This document shows positions 1-12,000 of a stretch of DNA of 64,000 bases, piece after piece (the stretch's first letter is position 1; every line of letters begins with the position of its first letter). This DNA comes from Sorex araneus (Eukaryota; Chordata; Mammalia; Eulipotyphla; Soricidae): assembly GCF_027595985.1 (NCBI RefSeq), contig NC_073308.1, forward strand, positions 10,067,928 to 10,131,927, in the 5' to 3' direction. The notes beneath the pieces were generated by a model. That model was not told the DNA's origin. It searched no databases and saw only the letters and a program-made list of their open reading frames with translations. The translations under genes and the position numbers were made by a program.

Positions 1-248
1 TATTACTGTCGCACTATTGTCCCATTGTTCATCAATTTTGCTTGAGCGGGCACCAGTAATGTCTCCATTGTGAGACTTGTTGTTACTGTTTTTGGTATAT
101 CGGATACGCCACGGGTAACTTGCCAGACTCTGCTATGCGAGTGGGATACTCTCAGTAACTTGCCAGGCTCTCCAAGAGGGATGAAAGAATCAAACCTGGG
201 TTTGCATGTAAGGCAAACACCATACCGACTGTTCTATCACTCCAAGCC
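1..248 (-). mobile_element. SINE B (tRNA head, RTE-like tail), antisense
   Basis: This SINE lies in reverse: its 3' tail is at the window edge and its tRNA-like head ends near 248 (TCACTCCAAGCC). The tail carries the CACCAGTAATGTCTCC motif, the complement of the RTE-like 3' terminus seen in the RTE copy at 60713-62974. The tail may continue beyond the window. The head-body-tail order matches the copies at 4525-4766, 7881-8129, 42511-42732 and 48682-48932. Confidence 0.88.
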
Positions 249-292
249 AATTAAATAAATAAATGAATGAATGAATAAATAAATAAATAAAT
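249..292. repeat. AAAT/AATG simple repeat
   Basis: A short tract of AAAT and AATG units lies between the SINE head and the target duplication of the next L1. Confidence 0.85.
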
Positions 293-307
293 AAGATGAC
301 CTAGAGC

Positions 308-925
308 TCCCTAAGCACCATCCCATCCATCCCTGAGCCACTCTCCAGCTCTGCTCCCAGTTTTCTTCCTCTTCCAGGTTAGTAATCGAACCTGGGACAC
401 CACTTCTCCTCCTCCCGCACTTCAGGCGTCTCCTTGGAGGACCCTGAGCCACCCCACCTCCTCGAGCACCATCCCATCTGCCACGGAGCTATCCTTCAGT
501 GCCACTCTCGGTTTTGTCCGTCTCCCATGTTTCTGTCCCCCTCCCTCCCCAGAACCCCACCCACACTGAGGTAGTGGGCATGGCCTCCACATGTGGGTGT
601 GGCCTATTTGGGGGAAGATGGCCAATCACGTGGCCGCAATTATTTTCTCCTTTCCTGACACTTGGTAATCACATCTTCATTTCCATCACCTAATTCTATG
701 GAGATTATCCTGGCCATCTCAAACACATTAGGACGGTAGTCCAGTAGCGTATTCCAATTGTACCATAATACTGGCATCACTAGAAGCTCTACAAGTCCAA
801 TAAAAAGCACACATCCTCCAAAGCTTCACTAGAGATCTCACCTAAAGCGCTGAGGAGCACCTGAGAGGAAGAGGGCAATACTGATAGTGAACTGGAAGGT
901 TCTACCACGATACTACTACAAAAAC
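308..925 (+). promoter_or_regulatory. L1 5' UTR with internal promoter
   Basis: The region between the target duplication and the ORF1 start is GC-rich and holds GTGGGCATGGCCT and GTGGGTGTGGCCT motifs. The 5' UTR of the full-length L1 at 19726-20140 has similar GTGGGCGTGGCCT boxes. An AAGATGGCC near 617 fits a YY1-type core, which drives transcription in other mammalian L1s. Function here is inferred from position and family. Confidence 0.6.
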
Positions 926-2016
926 ATGGAGAAACAACAATAATCCCCACCACAAGGAGAAGATGATGGAAAGGGTCCAGGTGCCTCAACAAGCCTCAGC
1001 TACCCTTAGTTCCTAGCACCTCCAAAAGCAGGGTCCCAATGAGGGACGGGACGGACCCAGGACAAGCGGTGAGTTATGTGCTACCCTGGCATCGAGATGG
1101 GTCTGGCCAAAGTGCCTAATGCTTAACTATATGTTAAGAGCTTGGTCATGGACATGTCATGTCATGATCTAAAAGCAACGACAAGACTAGGACCCTGCTA
1201 GGGATAGGAAAGACTAATCTGGCCTGAGCACTGTAGTCTGAGATCGAGATGACCCCAGGAGAGCAATTCTATAAGCTTAATGCATCTCTTGCTATGTCCA
1301 TACAAAATGATTAATATTACAAATGCTTATATGTTATTTGGAAAAGGAGAGGAGAAAGACACCTATGGGATTCCGCGCTTGGGCGGGTGTCCTGCTGAAA
1401 GAGAATCTGTCCAAGAAGAAGCATCCCCTGAGGGAAAGAACTTGACCCCTATTGATTGTGACCACACCTATGTGTAAGCCCCAACCCCTCATTCTTGGAG
1501 ATTTAATTAGGCTGTGAGAGTGGGTTGGGGGCCAGTGCTGGCCAGTCCCAGTGCCAGATCTGGAGAAGCTAGATCCAGATCCAGATCCAGAGGAGAAGGA
1601 GAATGAAGTAACATGGGGGAGGAAGAAGCAGGAGGGAACTCAGAGTAGAATGGAGATGGGAATGGAATAAACTGCAACTGAGACCAACCAGCCTGGCCCT
1701 CGTTCCTTCCTTCGCCTGTATCCTCATCGCCATCAACCTCCCTGGGATGGGGGAAGCGGCTGGAGACTACTGAACGTAGGCGGCGGGAGAGACAGAGCGC
1801 CACTGCCCTGTGCCTGGTGCGGTGTGCCTCCCTCCTCTCCTTTTTCTTTGTGTTTTTACACAGTGGGATATAGTGAAAAAACTCAATGAAATGAACAGCT
1901 CACCAAGAATACTTTATCCAACTAAACTCTCACTCAAACTTGAAGGAACGATACACTATTTCATAGATAAACAACAGCTCAGGAACTTCATAGACTCAAA
2001 ACCAAACTTAAAATAA
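926..2016 (+). pseudogene. L1 ORF1 remnant, two separated pieces
   Basis: ORF1p is the L1 RNA-binding trimer protein. The ATG at 926 starts a segment clearly homologous to the N-terminus of the intact ORF1 at 19725 (MEKQQ.SPPQGEDD against [14 protein letters not shown]), but it has an in-frame stop. Homology ends near 992. The C-terminal domain resumes at 1861 with WDIVKKLNEMNSSPRI and ends KPNLK before a stop at 2014-2016. The whole coiled coil and most of the RRM are missing and an LTR-like block lies between, so this is not functional. Confidence 0.85.
993..1859 (+). mobile_element. LTR-like repeat (candidate solo ERV LTR), copy 1
   Basis: This block is homologous to the reverse complement of 46165-47213. 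Both share the segment around GGGTCCCAATGAG, GCATCGAGATGGG and TTAACTATA, and the GAATGGAATAAA with a downstream CAACTGA element. The AATAAA near the 3' side, followed by a pyrimidine-rich stretch, suits an LTR R/U5 region. No TG...CA ends or short target duplication could be fixed. It lies where the ORF1 middle of the host L1 should be, so a deletion accompanied or followed the insertion. Confidence 0.6.
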
Positions 2017-2089
2017 GGACTAATGGGGCTACTGTAAGACAAGAAAAAACCCTACAAGCACAACAAACCCCTACAGAAAGATGGCACAA

Positions 2090-3032
2090 AACCCATGACA
2101 ATAATCTCCCTCAATGTCAATGACCTAAATGTACTAATTAAGAGACACAGAGTGCCAAGTGGATTTGGAAACTAAACCCAACATTCTGCTGCCTACAAGA
2201 AACACATCTGAACAATCAGATCCAACACAGACTCAAAGTCAAAGGATGGAAAACAATCCTGCAAGCAAAGAACTCTTCCTCTCCCCCCAAAGCTGAGGTG
2301 GCCATACTAGTATCTGACAACATAGATTTCAGGTTGAAAAAGATTAGAAGGGACAGCGAAGGCCAATTTTTACAAGTCAAGGGATATGTACAGCAGGAAG
2401 AAATCACACACTAATATGTGTATGTACCTTATGAGGTAGCAGCCAAATACTTAAAACAACTGCTAACTTATTTTAACAAGGACATTGCTAACAACACAAT
2501 TGTAGTTGGAGACTTCAACACTGACCTATTACCTCTAGATAGATCTACAAGACTAAAACTCAGTAAGGAAACATTGGCTTTGAAGGAAGAGACAGAAGAG
2601 AGAGGGCTAATAGGTCTATACAGGGCTTTGCATCCCCAAAATAAAGAATAAACATTTTTTTCCAGTGCACACGGAACATTTTCCAAAATAGACCATGTGC
2701 TTGTTCACAAAACATATCTCAATAGAATCATGAAGATAGAAATTGTAAAGATACCTTTGAGACCACAATGCACTGAAGATAGAAGTCAACCAAGCACAGA
2801 CTGTTGGTGGGAATGCCGACTGGTTCAGTCCTTTTGGAAAATAGTATGGATGCTTCTCAAAAATTTAGAAATTGAGCTCTCATTTGACCCAGCAATACCA
2901 CTTCTGGGAATATATCTTGGAGATGGAAAAAAGTACAGTAGAAATGACATCTGCGCTTACATGTTCATTGCAGCACTGATTACAATACACAGAATCTGGG
3001 AAAAAACCCAGTACCCAATAACAGATGACTAG
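2090..3032 (+). pseudogene. L1 ORF2 remnant (endonuclease joined to C-terminus)
   Basis: Reading the plus strand with frame changes, the segment shows endonuclease landmarks: LQETHL near 2190, VVGDFNT near 2505 and a degraded FSKIDH near 2685. At about 2790 it jumps straight to the ORF2 C-terminal Cys-rich region ([13 protein letters not shown]) and ends in [13 protein letters not shown] and a degenerate tail. All reverse transcriptase motifs are deleted. Confidence 0.85.
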
Positions 3033-3747
3033 TTAAAGAAACTCAATGAAATATTATGCAGCTGTTAGAAAAGATGAAGTCATAGGTGGAACAACATGGA
3101 AAGTATCATGTTAAGTGAAATGAGTCAGAAAAAGAGAGACAGACATAGAGATTGCACTCGTTTGTGGAATATAAAGTGACAGAATGGGAGACTAACACCC
3201 AAGAACATCAGAGGTAAGTACCAGGAGGATTACTGCACAGCTTAAAGCCAGCCTTGAATGCTTGGGGAATAGGCAGTGCAGATAGAGAGGGGAGCACCAA
3301 GTAAAGGGTGCTAGGAGGGCCTCCTCAGGGCTGGGGAGGTGGGCTGAAAGTAGGCTATAGACTGAATATGATGGCCACTTAATACCTCTACTGCAAACCA
3401 CAACTCCCCAAAGAAGAGAGAGAACAAAGGGGAATGGCCTGCTACAGAGGTGAGCTGGGCTGGGGTGGGGTAACGGGATGGGAGTGGGGGGAGGGATGCA
3501 GGGACCACTGGTGGTGGAAAATGGGTACTGATGGAGGGATGGGTACTTGATCACTGTATGACTGAAACGCAAGCATGAAAGTTTGTAAGTCTGTATCGGT
3601 ACCCCCACAGTGATTCACTAATAAAAAAATTTAAAAAAAAAGATGACTCAGAGCAGTGGGAGGGAAGCTGGGGTCATTATTGAATGGATGCTGCTATTGG
3701 TGGTGGGATTGGTGTTGGAATATTATGCATAAAATTTATTATTATTT

Positions 3748-3903
3748 TGATTTTTGGATTACACCCATGATGCCTTGGGATTACTCCGGGTTCTACATGC
3801 AGGAATGACCCCTGCTAGTTCTCGGGGGAACATGCTGTAGATTGAATCCAGTTAGCTGCTTGAGAGGCAAGAGCCCTACCCATGTACTGTTGCTTTGGCC
3901 CTG
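3748..3903 (-). mobile_element. Old SINE A copy
   Basis: A diverged copy of the poly(A)-type tRNA-headed SINE, in reverse. The tail side reads TTTTTGGATTACACCC and the head side ends GCTTTGGCCC. Many substitutions suggest an old insertion. Confidence 0.65.
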
Positions 3904-4035
3904 AAACTTATTAATAATAACTTTGTAAATCATGTGATAAATAATTTTTAAAAATTCCGCAGTACAACATGGATAACATTTCATGATGTAAGTATACAAT
4001 GAAACATATATATGTGTGTATATCCATATATATAC

Positions 4036-4190
4036 TGGGGGCAGGGAATGAAAACATGCTTCTTATGCAGAAGGCCCAGGTTCTGTCCTTGGCACCTTAT
4101 GGTCACCTGACCAATGCCAGGAATGTCCCCCACCTAGCACCAAGTCCCGAAGCATTACCAAAGCAATGGCCCCCAAAGCAATAAATAAAG
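4036..4190 (+). mobile_element. Old SINE A copy
   Basis: A degenerate forward copy with a GCAGAAGGCCCAGGTTCTGTCC head region, a GCCAGGAATG body and an AATAAATAAA end. It resembles the SINE A body but is well diverged. Confidence 0.55.
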
Positions 4191-4247
4191 CTACCATCCT
4201 CTCATTTCACTTCTTTGGTTGGGATAATTCCTAAATGCTTTTTGTTG

Positions 4248-4497
4248 GACTGGAGCTATAGCACAGTGGGTAGGGCATTTGCCTTGCACGCGGCCAACCC
4301 AGGTCCAATTCCTCTGTCCCTCTCAGAGAGCCCAGCAAGCTACCAAGCGTACCCCGCCTGCATGGCAGAGCCTGGCAAGCTCTCCGTGGTGTATTCGATA
4401 TGCCAAAACAGTAACAACAAGTCTCACAATGGAGATGTTACTGGTGCCCGCTCGAGCAAATCAATGAACAATAGGATGACAGAGAGACAGGGATCCA
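4248..4497 (+). mobile_element. SINE B, forward
   Basis: The copy starts with the tRNA-like head GGACTGGAGCTATAGCACAG, continues through the GAGAGCCCAGCAAGC and CCTGGCAAGCTC body, and ends in the RTE-like tail (ACTGGTGCCCGCTCGAGC) plus GGATGACAGAGAGACAG. It is the left arm of an inverted pair with 4525-4766. Confidence 0.92.
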
Positions 4498-4524
4498 TAT
4501 ATATATATGCATATGTGGATATAT

Positions 4525-4766
4525 CACTGTCACTGTCATCCCGTTACTCATCGATTTGCTCGAGCGGGCACCAGTAACGTCTCCATGTGAGACTTGCTCC
4601 TGTTTTTGGCACTTTGGATACACCATGGGGAGCTTGCCAGGCTCTGCCGTGTGGGCCGGATACTCTCGGTAGCTTGCCAGGCTCTCCGAGAGGTGCAAAG
4701 GAATCAAACCCAGGTTGGCCGCGTGCAAGGCGAACACCCTACCTGCTGTGCTATCGCTCCAGTCCA
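4525..4766 (-). mobile_element. SINE B, reverse, with target duplication
   Basis: This nearly full-length reverse copy is flanked by TGGATATAT at 4516-4524 and 4767-4775. It sits 27 bp from the forward copy, tail to tail, so the two could fold into a hairpin with arms of about 240 bp. Confidence 0.92.
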
Positions 4767-5051
4767 TGGATATATATGTATACAAATAATAGTTTTTAAA
4801 AAATTGTCTGCATGGGAGATCAGCCTTTCCTCATAGTGTTTAAAATGCATGCTTTCTCTGGGACAAGCCCTGACAGAAGACACAGAATGGAAGGAGCAGC
4901 GCTAGACTCCTGCCAGCAGCTGAGACATCACTTGCAGATATGGCTCTCCTCAGAATGAGTCCCCAGTCTAAACTTCACAAGTCCGCTTTTAGAATCGTTG
5001 TGATAACTGAATGTTAAACACTAAAATTATTAAAACTTTGATGTTTTTAGA

Positions 5052-5205
5052 TTTTTCCCTTGGTGTTTTGAGGCCACACCAAAGAGTAGTCAGGGACTGT
5101 CAGATTTAGTGCCCAAGCCACATGCTATGGTTTTGAACCTAGAATTCACATGCTAGGAATTAAACTCAGGACCCTGGACTCTAGCCCACTGATCTGGATA
5201 CCCCA
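5052..5205 (-). mobile_element. Old SINE A copy
   Basis: A diverged reverse copy with CCTTGGTGTTTTGAGGCCACACC on the tail side and CTCTAGCCCACTGATCT near the head. Confidence 0.5.
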
Positions 5206-6817
5206 ACATTGATGTTATTAGCATGTGAAAGTTTAGCAGTATAGGCTTGTTTTCTTCTCTGCAAGCAGTAAAGTGCACAGAGGGCTTGGTGCTCCTGTAG
5301 CCTCACTGGCCAGGTCGCTCCCACTCTGCAGAACCTGTACTCAGAGACTGTCCATTTCTGTACCCACCTGAAACATACACTCTAGCTCTCCCATCTGCAC
5401 CAAGTATAATATAATATATTTCTACTAATATATATTATAATATTCATTTGATCCATCTCAATTCTAAAGGGCTTCAGATGTCTATGTCACTATTATAGCT
5501 TTTCTTTTTTATCATACATCTACACCTTTCCTTGAATATTACTCCCCTCTGTCATTTAATAGACATCATCCTTGCAATGAATCAGCAGACACATATCAAC
5601 ATTGGACAAGGGGTTGAAGAGCTTATCAGCACTTTTTCCATGTAATGACTAAGCCTTTTTTTATGATCAAAAGCACTTTGGGTTCATTGTCTCCTCAGCG
5701 TTCATCTGGTGTAGCTGAAAGTTTGCTATGGATCGGCACCTACTCGGTGTTGGGATAGTTTTCTTTCATACTGTGAACAACTCTTTTCTGTCATGAAGCT
5801 CAATTCAGTGATCCAAAGCCAGGAAAGATGAGTTGAGGGAAATGAGAGATACCACCATTTTAGAAACTTAAATCAATCTTGACTTCAACATATGGCAGAT
5901 TCATAGTCATTATATTTGAGACCATTACTTTCCTGCTTGTGTTGAAAATTATCGATTTCCTTGTCTTCCTGATTCTGTCTTTATGAGTCCAGAATTCCAT
6001 CTCACCTGAGTTCCTATATTTATGGACTGCCTTTATTACCTTATGATTTATTTTCTTAGTCAACACTCCCTAGGCAAGAAGGTTGGGGACAAAGATGAAA
6101 GGTCACATACTGAGTGCTACTAGGGTCCAGAAACTTTTTCTGTGTCATATGTATTTCTTAAGAATATTGCAATTTTCTTACTCGGTTTGAAGTCCCAGGA
6201 CCAGCACATCATTCCTGGTGAATTGTAAAAGGTGAGTTTGGATAACCCTGGGATCAGAAACACCAGTGCACAGCTGTGTAGCTGTATTGGTGTGGATTCC
6301 TTTGCTCTCAGGCAATGACCACTTTTCAGGCTCAGGGTCTTATGTCCTGCATCTGGTGCAGTTGGATAACTAGAAGCCCTAGTGAACAATGCATCATTGC
6401 ATATTCTTAGATAATAATATAACATCATACTTGAAGAATATAATTGAGGCTTGTTTTTCACAAAGATGGGCATACTCAGAGCTAAGATATTCTCTGAAGT
6501 CTGCTCCCTTCTTTCTTCAACCTCTCATGGAGAATTTCTCAGAGCCAGGAGGGAAAGAGTACTTGAAGCTGGGAAACTGATTTCGTATCAATAATTTCTC
6601 ATATTTTATTTTGTAACCTTCAGCATCTGTGTCCTGGCTGGTTTCTTAGAAGCCTCTAGCTAGGAACTTCGGTTAGCAGTGTACAGACCCAGGCCAGTGT
6701 CAGGGCCTTACAATGTGGACTTTGCCATTGATTAATTTGAATTATCTTGTTCTAGCTGTCACTTTCTGCTTCCTTTTTTCCCTCAGAGAAATAGGATTAA
6801 TTAATCAATTAATTTTT
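5206..6817. other. Intergenic DNA, no gene recognised
   Basis: AT-rich unique-looking sequence. Short ORFs on both strands show no recognisable domain or codon pattern. A TATAATATA-rich patch lies near 5405-5450. Confidence 0.6.
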
Positions 6818-6975
6818 ATTGTTTTGGCCACACCCGACAGTGCTCAGGCAATGGCCTCCAGACATTGCACTCAAGAATTACTCTTGGTTGTCCTTGGGAA
6901 TTCTGGGGACCCAGCTCAAGTTGACTGCATGTAAGGCAAACGGCCCCTGCACTGTACTATCATTCTGACTCAGAA
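6818..6975 (-). mobile_element. Old SINE A copy
   Basis: The tail side reads GTTTTGGCCACACCCGACAGTGCTCAGG and the head side GCATGTAAGGCAAACGG then TGTACTATCATTCTGAC, matching the reverse SINE A layout with many substitutions. Confidence 0.75.
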
Positions 6976-7074
6976 GTGGGACTTAATGATAGTGCAACCT
7001 TGTTTGACTCTACATTTAATTCTAGTTATTTCTTAAAGTTGTATTTGTGTGTTTATTTTTGAGGGCGTCTTTCC

Positions 7075-7245
7075 AATCAATGTCCCGAAGGTCCCAGGGC
7101 CAGTCCAAGTGAAACACCGTATAACTCAGTGCTCAGGCCTGGCAAGGCATTGCTGCTCAGGCTCTGTGATGCTCAGAGCTTCCAGGGTCCATGGAGGGCT
7201 CAAACTCAGGGCCTTACACATGCAGGGCTTTGCATTTCAGCCCTT
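7075..7245 (-). mobile_element. Very degenerate SINE-like sequence
   Basis: Weak resemblance to reverse SINE A: CAGTGCTCAGGC, then CATGCAGGGCTTTGCATTTCAGCCC at the head side. Could be chance. Confidence 0.35.
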
Positions 7246-7534
7246 TGTTTTGTATATGTATATGCATGATTGTTTTGTGTGCATGTTTGTCATGCTTGTA
7301 TGTGCATATTTTCATGTGTTAGACTTGCACATGTGTTTGCAATTTTATGGGTAAACGTGTGTTTCTTGGAAGATGTGTAAATTTATCTCTGCATATATGC
7401 ACATTTGCTGTTGTTATTTATTTTGCATCAATCCAAGTTTTCTTCTATGGATCATTATGCACATCTGGAGTGTGAAACCCATGAGAGAGATCTTGTCATA
7501 TTTGGGACCACTATAGAAGTTTATATCTCTAGAA

Positions 7535-7850
7535 TATTTTCAATTTAAAAAATTTTATTTTATAAGGTAGTTCACAATATTTGATTACATTTAGTGTTCA
7601 AACACCAATTTAACCATCATTACACCTTCCCACCACCATATTTGGGATGTTTCCATCCCAAGTCCCAATCCCTGTTCCAAAGCACAACCGAAATAATATA
7701 TTTTGTATAGTTTGATATAAAAAACACTGAAAATGCTACAAAAAGTATCCATAGGGGAAACACTGTCAAGATTGTTCTATTTTGGCAGGGGCCATTAAAG
7801 ACCTTCTTTAGACTATCACTAACATGTTGTTAAAGGTTGAGTGATGTGAA
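7535..7850 (-). repeat. Unclassified interspersed repeat, possibly an L1 3' end
   Basis: The block opens with a T-rich AAAAAATTTTATTTTATAAGG stretch and holds CACCTTCCCACCACCATATTTGGG, similar in style to the shrew L1 3' UTRs that contain CACCAGTGC and TTCCACCACC. It differs from the L1 3' ends elsewhere in the window, so it could be an older subfamily. Confidence 0.45.
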
Positions 7851-7855
7851 CTTTC

Positions 7856-7880
7856 ATATATATATATATAAATATATATC
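7856..7880. repeat. AT dinucleotide repeat
   Basis: Short TATATA tract beside the tail of the next SINE B; a second tract near 8133-8175 lies beyond its head, consistent with insertion into an AT repeat. Confidence 0.7.
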
Positions 7881-8129
7881 TGTAGCACTGTAGCACTGTC
7901 ATCCCGTTGTTCATCGATTTTCTCAAGCAGGCACCAGTAACATTTCCATTATGAGACTTGTTGTTACTGGTTTTGGCATATCGAATATGCCACGGGGAGC
8001 TTGCCAGGCTCTGCTGTGTGGGCAGGATACTCTCCGTAGCTTGCTGGGCTCTCTGAGAGGGATAGATGAATCAAACCTGTGTCGGCCACATACAAGGCAA
8101 ACATCCTACCCACTATGCTATGGCTCCAT
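7881..8129 (-). mobile_element. SINE B, reverse
   Basis: Full-length reverse copy. The tail is a repeated GTAGCACT followed by GTCATCCCGTTGTTCATCG, then the CACCAGTAACATTTCC motif; the head ends GCTATGGCTCCA. It is flanked by AT repeats that obscure the exact duplication. Confidence 0.9.
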
Positions 8130-8944
8130 TTCATATATATATGAAAATATATGTATATATGCATGTATGTATATATTTCCATCTATGATTGGTTGCCTAC
8201 TATTTGAACCCCATCAAATGTGATGTTATACTCTTGGAAATGGATAGGGAGTGTCTTGATGTTTTGTGTGGCTGTGAATGGGGCTGCGCAGTCCAGGAAT
8301 AGATTCATTCTGGGGCACCCCGAGTGGAACAGCCTGGCGCAGGGTCCGGTGGCATGGTCACAGTGGGCCTCCTGTTGCTCCCTTCTGGGAGAGAAGGCCA
8401 TGTGATCTCTAGTTTCAATTTTTCCAACTACTTTAAGAAGTTCTGTTCTTTTCCATTTACCCAAAGTCTAGATTCTTGTGCCTTCCATTCACTCTCTACT
8501 GCCAAGTCCATTGCACTGAACTGGCCCCTCTGCACGAGAGAGAAACAGGCCCTGCTTGGCATCCTGGCAACGGATCACTGGTCAACACAGACCCAGAGAG
8601 GTGGGAAAGGAAAACACAGAGAACAGATTTGTTCCAGGGAATGGAAAAGGCACACATTTCATGAATTTGCTTAGAAGGAAATTTTTTATTATTCTGGAAA
8701 TAATTTGAAGTGACTCTTTTATTACATGCTAATGATCACTTAGTCACTCCCAGTGCTCCAGAGCTGGGGCCTTCCTGTTGTGCAGCTTAATCCATGCCAC
8801 TGAGAAACAGGTAACAGTCCTGCTCATCCATGCTGACTTTAAGGAGCTATTTGAGAAATCCTAGTGCCAGCAATGCCATAGATTTGATTACATCTAATCA
8901 CATAAAAAGTTTGATTACATTTTCTGTAGATGCTGAAAGATAGT
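8130..8944. other. Intergenic DNA, no gene recognised
   Basis: Sequence of moderate GC around 8230-8600 carries overlapping ORFs of 60-116 codons on both strands. None shows a known domain, a signal peptide with a plausible start context, or homology I recognise. Confidence 0.5.
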
Positions 8945-9090
8945 ATATGAGGGAAGGCACTGTGTTATTGGCCAACCTGGGTTTGAGTCTCAACATACCA
9001 TATGGTTCCCCAAGTTCTACCAAGAGTGATCCTTGAGTACAGAAACTGCCTTGAGCACAATTGCGTGTGGCCTTTCAAACAATTGAAAAT
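8945..9090 (+). mobile_element. Old SINE A copy
   Basis: A degenerate forward copy: GGCCAACCTGGGTTTGAGTC (a B-box-like GGTTTGAGTC), then ACCATATGGTTCCC and a CTTGAGCAC body. Confidence 0.6.
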
Positions 9091-12000
9091 TATGATTCCC
9101 AGGAATGTCCTTCTTTCTGTGGAGTATGTTTTATAGTGGGAGTGTAAACTATTCATTTTACATAAACTTTCTCAGGAAAGAAATGACTGCAGATGTCATT
9201 TCAATTATTAATTTTGCTTTTAGTGAGTATAAGAGATGGTCTGATAATATTGTCTTTGCTCTCCTCTCCCTAACCTCTATTCCAGGTCATGCCCATTGTC
9301 ATCTTCCTAGAGCAACTTTTGGAATTACTTTTGGAGTTGCTGTACTTAATGTCAGCAGTCTTTTCCTCTCCACTTCTGACCAACACTTCAGAAGATAATT
9401 TTATCCTTTCCCCAGAGGTGCACAGAGGTGACATGCACATCTGGGAAGAATGTGACACTAAGGCCCTGAGTCTGAATCTATGTTCTTCTCCAACTGAGTT
9501 GGACATGACTCTTGTCAAAAGAAATACCAACCTCAGTCATGTCATATCTCATGGCTGGCCAAATTAGGGAAGTATGAGAGTTAGGGTTTCTGTAGTTTCT
9601 TTATGGATTTGTGGATCCTCTTTATTAAGACAATGCATAAAATAGCATCAAGGATGCCCACATCCATGCAGAGTGAACACAGCTCAGATCATCTGCTTGT
9701 AGACTCGATCCTAACACTGACCATTCCTCATGCTGCACCTGGGAGTGTCCAAAACCTGCTGGGTACAAGCATACATGTCCTGGTGGTCTTTTTACCACAG
9801 TTAGCCACAGAGTTCTAGTGGTTTTTCCATACACTTTTGTGTATGGAAATCTAGGGTTTGTTTCCTCAGGTCACGATTTTCTTTTAACTTAAAACTTTTC
9901 CTCAGCCCACTGAACTTTAAATCGCCAGGCTCTCATTCAAGCGTCCTGCTCACAGCACCAGACAGAGAAGAGAAACCCTCACAGCTACTAGGGTTCTCTT
10001 TCAAGTTCCTATCATTCCTTTTGGGGTTCCATGTGGTCCCTAGGGAAGTCCCTGGGCTATACTGTTCCTTAGCAACCAATCTTCACTCTCTCATGGTTCT
10101 TATTTTCTCCTCTACCCGATTCCCCTTCTTGCCTAGGCTTGCTCATCACCTTACCACAGATTGCTAGCTACTTCATTCTGAATTTTTCTTCTTCTCATCA
10201 CTTCTTTTATGGGTCACAAACTCCAGTCTTTTAAAACCTTAGTAATTGAGCTCCCAGATTTGAGGCTAGTCTCTGAAGCTCCTCTTCTAAAGAGACTATA
10301 GTTGGCCCCACCCAAACGGGGTAGGAGCTCATTGTTCCACATAACTCCATTTCCCCCCCTTATTCTCCAAAGAGGCTTTCCTATGATGACTGAGCAACAA
10401 GCCTTGTTGATGGCCTCACTTCACACCTTGATATTCTTCAAATCCAAATGAATGTCTATTACAATAGCTTTAATGTGAAAATTGACTCAAGTGTGGTAGT
10501 TGCATTTTGGAGAATACAGGAACATAAAGTGTGACCAACTGGTGGGAATAATCATCAATATTTAAAGCAATAAATAAATGGCAAAGCGATGTTTTTATGA
10601 TGTAGCTGAGTCCCCCAAATCTAGGGTTTTTGGCCGAGCAAGTCATTTCCAGCACTATATTCTAATGACAGAAATCATTAATAAATATTTTTGCAGAATT
10701 TGTTATTCCTGCAATTTTTAGTGATTACTGGGAAAGAAATTCTAGTTCTAATCTCAGAAAAAGAATCATTAAAATTGTGGTTTTTCCGAAACATGAGCAC
10801 AAAGATGTATGGATCTGTAACTGTACCCTCACGATGACTCTCTAATTAAAAATAAACTAATAATAATAAAAATAAAATAAAATAAAATTATGGTAATGGA
10901 AAAAAATTGTGGTTTTCCAATCTATTAAAAACTATTTGAGCTATTGCATTATTTTATAGTTATTAAGCTAATAATCATATAATGCTAGTTTATAAATGTA
11001 TTTTTGATAGAATTATAAATTTAAAAATAAATTAATATATTCAACAATATACATTATACTAGGATATATGAGTAAAAAGTAATATATGTATATTAATATG
11101 CTTATATATCCAATTATATTCAATCTATTAATTTAATGTATACTGTGTAACATTTATTTTTAGATATAAATTTGCTTTTGTTATTTATTGTTTACACTTA
11201 TGATAGCACACATATACATATGGACCTCTAATTAAATATAACAGGTCACATATCTTTTCACTTCTTTACATGTGCATTCAAAAATGCATGTGTATGCCCA
11301 ATGTATCTATTTATTACTTAGCTACATAACTGTCTAAATAACTAGATTTTTAAAACATTTATGTGTTTTTGATTTCCTGTTCTGTAATTTTATACCTGAT
11401 CTCTGGTCTGAAGAACATGTGCCACTTTTCATATGTCTGGGTTGAGGCCCCCAAGACATCCCAGATGCCACCCAAAGAACTATTTGGCCTCTGGACTAGA
11501 GATGCTAAGGACTCATGGACAAAGATTTCTTGGGCTTTTTGATGCCAGGGCTCTCACTGACATCTTGAGGAATTCAGTGATGTCAGTGACAGACTTGAGG
11601 GGCTCAGAGCCCCCAAGAACACACCCAGTGGTGGTCTGTGGAGCCTGAAAAACTCCACCCAGTTCTGGACCCCCTGCAGTTCTGCTCACACAAATTGTGC
11701 ACCCTGACCCCAGTGCTATCTCCTTCACCACAGAACAAGTGTTACTTTAAAAAGAAAAATTCTGACTTTTGTTTAAGAGTATTTAATTCACCATTTTGCA
11801 TTTGTGACCGTAAAAAATTTCTTAAAATTGGACTGCATTTAAAATAAAATATCAATAGCCAAAACAATGAGTATTTCCTCCCTCTGGCAGTAGCACAATG
11901 ATAACACATTTGACACACATCCCAGAACATTCCAAGTGAATTTACAGCAGAACACACTCAAGCTGAGATGATTGTCACTTACTTTATGACAGTATGTTCT

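Larger units (their letters stand above)
308..3639 (+). mobile_element. L1 with 5' UTR, internally deleted
   Basis: This is a LINE-1 that reached its 5' end but later lost most of its coding sequence. A 15-bp imperfect target duplication flanks it: AAGATGACCTAGAGC at 293-307 and AAGATGACTCAGAGC at 3640-3654. In order it holds a 5' UTR (308-925), the first ORF1 codons (926-992), an LTR-like block (993-1859), the ORF1 C-terminus (1861-2016), part of the ORF2 endonuclease (about 2090-2790), the ORF2 C-terminus (about 2795-3170), a 3' UTR and an A-rich end. The reverse transcriptase region is missing. Confidence 0.88.

Noticed and set aside
249-292. Short tandem units resembling a CRISPR array or satellite
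   Set aside because: Only tetranucleotide repeats; no spacers. No CRISPR array was seen anywhere, as expected for a mammal.
1840-1875. Apparent splice acceptor (TTTTTACACAG then TG) just before the L1 ORF1 segment
   Set aside because: It lies at the boundary of an LTR-like block and an L1 piece, and no exon is recognisable downstream.
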